Shown in pieces: positions 60,156 to 64,000 of a DNA stretch of 64,000 bases (position 1 is the first letter of the stretch; each line of letters begins with the position of its first letter). A model generated the notes under the pieces. It was not told the origin of the DNA. It worked only from the letters and a program-made list of their open reading frames with translations, and ran no database searches. Source of the stretch: an uncultured Collinsella sp. (lineage in GTDB: Bacteria > Actinomycetota > Coriobacteriia > Coriobacteriales > Coriobacteriaceae); NCBI GenBank assembly GCA_959026725.1, contig CAUFMG010000006.1:1-64000 (forward strand), in the 5' to 3' direction. The position numbers and the translations under genes were made by a program.

Positions 60156-61928
60156 ATGATTGAAACTGAGAACAAGGTGTATGCCCGTCGCTGCGAGAGC
60201 CATGTCGAGGCCCTGCGCCGCGCCGTTCCGGGCTGCATCGAGAAGGTTGAGTGGCAGTGCGAGGACCAGCTGACGATTACCGTCAAGCAGGACAAGCTGC
60301 CCGAGGCCGTCCACTACCTGTACTACGAGCGCTACGGCTGGATTCCCGTGATCATCGGCAACGATGAGCGCAGCCTGTGCGGCCGTTACGCCGTGTACTA
60401 CGTCATCTCCATGGAGGGGGAGGACCCCGGCTGGGTGACCGTGCGCACCGAGGTCGATCCCGCCAAGATGACGTTCCCGTCCGTGACGCCGTTCGTCCCC
60501 GCCTGCGTGTGGGGCGAGCGCGAGCTGCGCGATATGTTCGGCCTGATCCCCGAGGGCCTGCCCGATCGCCGTCGCCTGGTGCTGCCCGACGATTGGCCCA
60601 GCGGCCTGTACCCGCTGCGCAAGGACTCCATGGACTACCGCTTCCGTCCCGCTCCCGCGAGCGACATGGAAAACTACGAGTTCTTGGCCGACACCAAGGG
60701 CAAGGAGACCACGCTCGTCCCCATGGGCCCGCTGCACATTACCTCCGACGAACCTGGCCACTTCCGCCTGTTCGTTGAGGGCGAGACGATCGTCGACGCC
60801 GACTACCGTCTGTTCTACGTGCACCGCGGCATGGAGAAGGTCGCCGAGACGCGCCTGAACTATGACGCCGTGACGTTCCTCGCCGACCGTATCTGCGGCA
60901 TCTGCGGCTGCGCTCACTCTGTGGCCTATGCGGAGGCCGTCGAGCGCGCCCAGGGCATTCATGTCCCGCCGCGCGCCCAGTACATCCGCGCCATCATGCT
61001 CGAGGTCGAGCGTCTGCACTCGCACCTGCTCAATATTGGCCTCGCATCGCACTACACGGGCTTCGACTCCGGCTTCCAGCAGTTCTTCCGCGTCCGTGAG
61101 AAGTCCATGGACCTGGCCGAGAAGCTCTCCGGTCACCGCAAGACCTACGGCCTCAACGTGATCGGCGGCGTGCGTCGCGACATTTTGGCCGAGCAGAAGC
61201 TCTCCACGCTCACGACCATCCACCAGCTGCGCTCCGAGGTTCAGGAGCTCGTCGACGTCTTGCTCTCCACGCCCAACTTTATTGAGCGTACGAGCGGTAT
61301 CGGCATTCTGGACCGCAAGATCGCACGCGACTTCTCGCCGGTCGGCCCGCTCATGCGTGGCTCGGGCTATGCCCGCGACGTGCGCTTTGACCATCCCTTC
61401 GACGGCTACGCCGATCCGGATGTTCAGAAGATGCATGCTGCCACGGCAGACACCTGCGATGCCTTCGGCCGCACCGCCGTCCGCATCCAGGAGGTCTACG
61501 ATTCGATCGACATGATCGAGACCATGCTCGAGAACTGCCCGTCGGGTCCCATCCTTACCACGGATTGGGAGTACACCCCGCACAAGTACGCCATCGGCGC
61601 CACCGAGGCTCCGCGCGGCGAGGACGTGCACTGGGCCATGCTCGGCAACAACCAGAAGTGCTACCGCTGGCGTGCCAAGGCGGCCACGTACAGCAACTGG
61701 CCGGTCCTGCGCTACATGTTCCGCGGCAACACCGTGGGCGACGCGGCGCTGATCGTCGGCTCGCTCGACCCGTGCTACTCCTGCACCGACCGCGTGACGG
61801 TGACCGATGTCGCCGCCAAGCGCGACCACGTGCTCGACAAGGAGCAGTTCGAGAACGTCTGGCGCGACAAGTCGCCGCTTGCGGGCGAGGGCACCATGGC
61901 CGCTCCGCTCGATGAGGAGGCGCTCTAA
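60156..61928 (+). CDS. hyfG: Hydrogenase-4 large subunit with NuoC-like N-terminal domain
   Basis: A 590-residue catalytic subunit. Residues 1-170 are the 30-kDa NuoC-like part (FVPACVWGERELRDMFGLIPEGLPDRRRLVLPDDWP split across the segment); the remainder is the NiFe-bearing module. Nickel ligands are Cys247 and Cys250 (RICGICGCAHS) and Cys540 and Cys543 (DPCYSCTDRV). GDP-like and proton-path regions such as HRGMEKVAETR, MLEVERLHSHLLNIG and FDHPFDGYAD are present. Both Ni motifs have Cys, not Sec. The sequence runs 47 residues past the last motif, so a protease-cleaved C-terminal tail is expected. Confidence 0.96.
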   Translation: MIETENKVYARRCESHVEALRRAVPGCIEKVEWQCEDQLTITVKQDKLPEAVHYLYYERYGWIPVIIGNDERSLCGRYAVYYVISMEGEDPGWVTVRTEVDPAKMTFPSVTPFVPACVWGERELRDMFGLIPEGLPDRRRLVLPDDWPSGLYPLRKDSMDYRFRPAPASDMENYEFLADTKGKETTLVPMGPLHITSDEPGHFRLFVEGETIVDADYRLFYVHRGMEKVAETRLNYDAVTFLADRICGICGCAHSVAYAEAVERAQGIHVPPRAQYIRAIMLEVERLHSHLLNIGLASHYTGFDSGFQQFFRVREKSMDLAEKLSGHRKTYGLNVIGGVRRDILAEQKLSTLTTIHQLRSEVQELVDVLLSTPNFIERTSGIGILDRKIARDFSPVGPLMRGSGYARDVRFDHPFDGYADPDVQKMHAATADTCDAFGRTAVRIQEVYDSIDMIETMLENCPSGPILTTDWEYTPHKYAIGATEAPRGEDVHWAMLGNNQKCYRWRAKAATYSNWPVLRYMFRGNTVGDAALIVGSLDPCYSCTDRVTVTDVAAKRDHVLDKEQFENVWRDKSPLAGEGTMAAPLDEEAL

Positions 61929-61929
61929 T

Positions 61930-62646
61930 ATGCTGAAGCTTTGGAAGGTTAACGCCAAGGCCGGCGACGCGACGGTCAAGTACCCGTTTGCGCCGTTCCC
62001 CACCAACAAGGACATGCGCGGCAAGCCCGAGCACAATGCCGAGCTTTGCATCGCCTGCGGTGCCTGCGGCGTGGCGTGCCCGGCCGATGCCATTCGCATG
62101 GACACCGACCTTGCGGCCGATACCATCACCTGGTCGATCGACTACGGCCGCTGTATCTTCTGCGGCCGCTGCGAGGAAGCCTGCCCCATGGAGGCCATCA
62201 AGCTCACCGAGGAGTTTGAGCTGGCCGTCATGAGCAAGGACGACCTCACCAGCAAGAGCGTCTATACGCTCGAGCACTGCTCGCGCTGCGGCAAGCCGTT
62301 TGCCCCGCACAAGGAGATCGACTACGCCAAGCGCCTGCTGCAAAAGGCCGGCGGCATGGAGGCCGAGCAGGCCGCCCGTACCGTCGGTATGTGCCAGGAG
62401 TGCAAGCGCGAGCTCGACGCCCTGCGCGCCGCCTCGGCCGTAAAGACCGGCAACGCGCACGGCATGGCTGCCAACGAGACGCTTGCGTCCGGCGAGCCCC
62501 AGGGCCCCGGCATGGAGTATCTGGGCGGCCACGGCGTGAACCCGGAGTATATCGACCGCGAGCTCAACCCCGATGCGCCCGAGATTCCCGCCGGTCCGGC
62601 GCCGGTCGAGGGCATCATCATGGATTTTGAAACGAAGGAGGAGTAA
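61930..62646 (+). CDS. hyfH: Hydrogenase-4 ferredoxin-type subunit H
   Basis: A 238-residue protein with two [4Fe-4S] motifs CIACGACGVACPADAI and CIFCGRCEEACPMEAI, as in HyfH/HycF/NuoI. A further CSRCGKPF...CQECKREL in the C-terminal half looks like a zinc- or cluster-binding rubredoxin-like knuckle also found in HycF. The C-terminal 70 residues are Gly/Pro-rich. E. coli HyfH is about 181 residues, so the tail is extended. The ATG is one base after the hyfG stop. Confidence 0.93.
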   Translation: MLKLWKVNAKAGDATVKYPFAPFPTNKDMRGKPEHNAELCIACGACGVACPADAIRMDTDLAADTITWSIDYGRCIFCGRCEEACPMEAIKLTEEFELAVMSKDDLTSKSVYTLEHCSRCGKPFAPHKEIDYAKRLLQKAGGMEAEQAARTVGMCQECKRELDALRAASAVKTGNAHGMAANETLASGEPQGPGMEYLGGHGVNPEYIDRELNPDAPEIPAGPAPVEGIIMDFETKEE

Positions 62647-62648
62647 CC

Positions 62649-63431
62649 ATGGCCGAACCCACGCTTTTGCCCGAGCGGCTCCAGTACCGCCCGACCAAGA
62701 TCGAGCTCGGCGAGAGCATCGAGAAGGCCAAGGCGACCCTTCTTAAGAAGATCAAGCGCTCGGTGTATGTCTACCGCGTTGACTGCGGCGGCTGCAACGG
62801 CTGCGAGATCGAGATCTTCGGTTCCATCACGCCCGTCTTTGACGTCGAGCGCTTTGGCATCAAGGTCGTGCCCTCGCCTCGTCATGCCGACGTGCTGTTG
62901 TACACCGGCGCCGTGACGCGTGCCATGCGCATGCCGGCCCTGCGCGCCTTTGAGGCCGCACCCGATCCCAAGATCGTGGTGTCCTATGGCGCGTGCGGCT
63001 GCACCGGTGGCATCTTCTACGACAACTACTGCGTCTGGGGCGGCACGGACAAGATTCTGCCGGTCGATGTCTACATCCCCGGCTGCCCGCCCAGCCCCGC
63101 GCAGACCGTCTACGGCTTTGCCATGGCGCTCGGTCTGCTGGACCAAAAGCTCCATGCCGAGACCACGGTGGAGGCCGCCGGCGAGCAGGCCGATATCCTG
63201 CACCCCGGCGTGCCGTACAAGCTGCGTGTGGCCATCGAGCGTGAGGCTCGCGCCATGAGCGGCTACCGCTACGGCCGTGACCTGGCCAACGAGTTTATGG
63301 ATACGCTCGAGGGCGCGCCCAAGGGCGATATCCGCGGCGCCATGGCGCTGCTCATCGATAAGCAGGACGATCCGCGCCGCGTCGAGGTGTACTCGGCGCT
63401 GCAGGATCTGGTGCTGGCCGGAGGTCGCTAG
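62649..63431 (+). CDS. hyfI: Hydrogenase-4 small subunit I (NuoB-like)
   Basis: A 260-residue protein carrying the proximal [4Fe-4S] cluster next to the NiFe site. Cluster region CGGCNGCEIEI (Cys46, Cys49, Cys52), VVSYGACGCTGGIFYD and VYIPGCPPSPAQTVYGF. The basic N-terminus (KKIKRSVYVYRVD) is as in HycG/HyfI. AGGAGGAG lies before the ATG, just after the hyfH stop. Confidence 0.95.
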   Translation: MAEPTLLPERLQYRPTKIELGESIEKAKATLLKKIKRSVYVYRVDCGGCNGCEIEIFGSITPVFDVERFGIKVVPSPRHADVLLYTGAVTRAMRMPALRAFEAAPDPKIVVSYGACGCTGGIFYDNYCVWGGTDKILPVDVYIPGCPPSPAQTVYGFAMALGLLDQKLHAETTVEAAGEQADILHPGVPYKLRVAIEREARAMSGYRYGRDLANEFMDTLEGAPKGDIRGAMALLIDKQDDPRRVEVYSALQDLVLAGGR

Positions 63432-64000
63432 ATGGAGCTCACGGACCGCTCTGGTTACTTTGCGGGTCCCGGCATGCTCGGCGGCTCTTTTGGCGATGCC
63501 TCGCGCGCAAGCGACGAGGCCGCCGAGGGCGTCGCCGACCCCTGCCTGGGCCATACGCCCGACCAGGTGGTCTTCTATGAGCTCACGCGTAAGTTTGTGG
63601 AGACCGAGGAAGACGTTCCCCAGGAGGCCTGCGACGTGCTGTACTACACGCTCGCCGTGGGCCACCACACCGGCGTGCTCGACTGCTTTGAGCCGCGCCT
63701 GTCGGTGCCGGTGAACGTGTTCTATTCGCTCGTCGACGCGCTGCCGGAGGGGGAGGCCAAGACCAAGTTCGAGGCCATCCGCTCCTTTGGCGAGTGCCAG
63801 CTCGACAAGGCGGCGGTGCCGTCGCTGCTCGAGGCCTGCGACACGCTGCTCGACGATCGCGGTTTTCGCGGTTCGGCCAAGGCCGGCATCTCGGTGTTCG
63901 ATGACGACTTTGGCCTGCATGCCCAGCAGGTCGCGTTCTTAATGAAGTTTCGCGATCTGGTTGAGCGCGTGCGCGATGTGTCGGGCGTGTATCTGACGGG
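63432..64000 (+). CDS. hycH: HycH-like formate hydrogenlyase maturation protein, cut by the window end
   Basis: 189 codons without a stop up to the window edge. TPDQVVFYELTRKFVETEED, YYTLAVGHHTGVLDCFEPRL and the later DDFGLHAQQVAFLMKFRDLV match the HycH/HyfJ family, needed in E. coli for late assembly of the hydrogenase 3 large subunit. The N-terminal 40 residues (GPGMLGGSFGDASRASDEAAEG) are extra compared with E. coli. The ATG follows the hyfI stop directly (TAGATG). The large-subunit protease gene (hycI type) is expected further on but cannot be seen. Confidence 0.88.
   Translation, partial: MELTDRSGYFAGPGMLGGSFGDASRASDEAAEGVADPCLGHTPDQVVFYELTRKFVETEEDVPQEACDVLYYTLAVGHHTGVLDCFEPRLSVPVNVFYSLVDALPEGEAKTKFEAIRSFGECQLDKAAVPSLLEACDTLLDDRGFRGSAKAGISVFDDDFGLHAQQVAFLMKFRDLVERVRDVSGVYLT

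Noticed and set aside
57888..62129. Leftward open frame of about 1,413 codons across hyfD-hyfH
   Set aside because: It is antisense to five clearly recognisable hydrogenase genes; the His/Arg/Gly-rich product is the usual shadow of GC-rich codon bias.
1..64000. CRISPR array or insertion sequence
   Set aside because: No regularly spaced direct repeats, no transposase gene and no terminal inverted repeats with target duplications were seen.

Overview
The window looks like a chromosomal segment of a strictly anaerobic, high-GC Coriobacteriia member, most likely Collinsella or a close relative. This is inferred from gene content and codon use (high GC, GTG and TTG starts), not from a database match. 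No 16S gene, phage, insertion sequence or CRISPR array was seen.

Layout. 0.1-8.5 kb: a phosphate uptake pair (Pit plus DUF47), a BI-1 membrane protein, a PARG-like protein with an altered catalytic motif, an SGNH esterase, and thiD/thiC with a TPP riboswitch. 8.5-14.9 kb: yaaA between two palindromic repeats, an M18 aminopeptidase, polA and a Cof-type HAD phosphatase. 15-22.7 kb: argG with an arginine-rich candidate leader peptide, argH, ndk, rpiB, a cysteine-desulfidase family gene and a HAD phosphatase. 22.9-32.8 kb: rpsA, the RNase P RNA, yigZ, a C_GCAxxG_C_C protein, metY, an MFS exporter, xpt, a release-factor-like rescue protein, a YegS-type lipid kinase and a ClC channel.

33-46 kb is a cofactor supply region: moeA-mog and modABC (molybdenum), two 2-hydroxyacyl-CoA dehydratase/double-cubane-type proteins with their ATP-dependent activator, then selD-yedF-DUF3343-cysteine desulfurase (selenium). 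45.7-49.6 kb: brnQ, tRNA-Pro, tRNA-Gly, and a small accessory stretch with an AT-richer AbiEi/DUF559-like gene between two palindromic repeats and an antitoxin/PIN-toxin pair. 50-64 kb: a formate hydrogenlyase operon, with a ferredoxin, a selenocysteine-containing formate dehydrogenase, a second ferredoxin, hyfB-I in the same order as E. coli hydrogenase 4, and the start of a hycH-like gene cut by the window edge.

The right half forms one physiological unit. Molybdate import and cofactor assembly plus selenophosphate synthesis feed FdhF, which passes formate electrons through ferredoxin subunits to a membrane [NiFe] group 4 hydrogenase. Both fdhF (codon 140) and selD (codon 17) have an in-frame UGA followed by a hairpin, so both are read here as single selenoprotein genes, not broken ones. 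selA, selB and tRNA-Sec are not in the window and must lie elsewhere if these genes work.

The most notable unexplained elements are: two long stem-loops with compensatory changes, one after each dehydratase gene; a chain of two tiny overlapping ORFs leading into the first dehydratase gene; the Arg-rich leader before argG; paired palindromes before modA; and a recurring long palindrome present five times.
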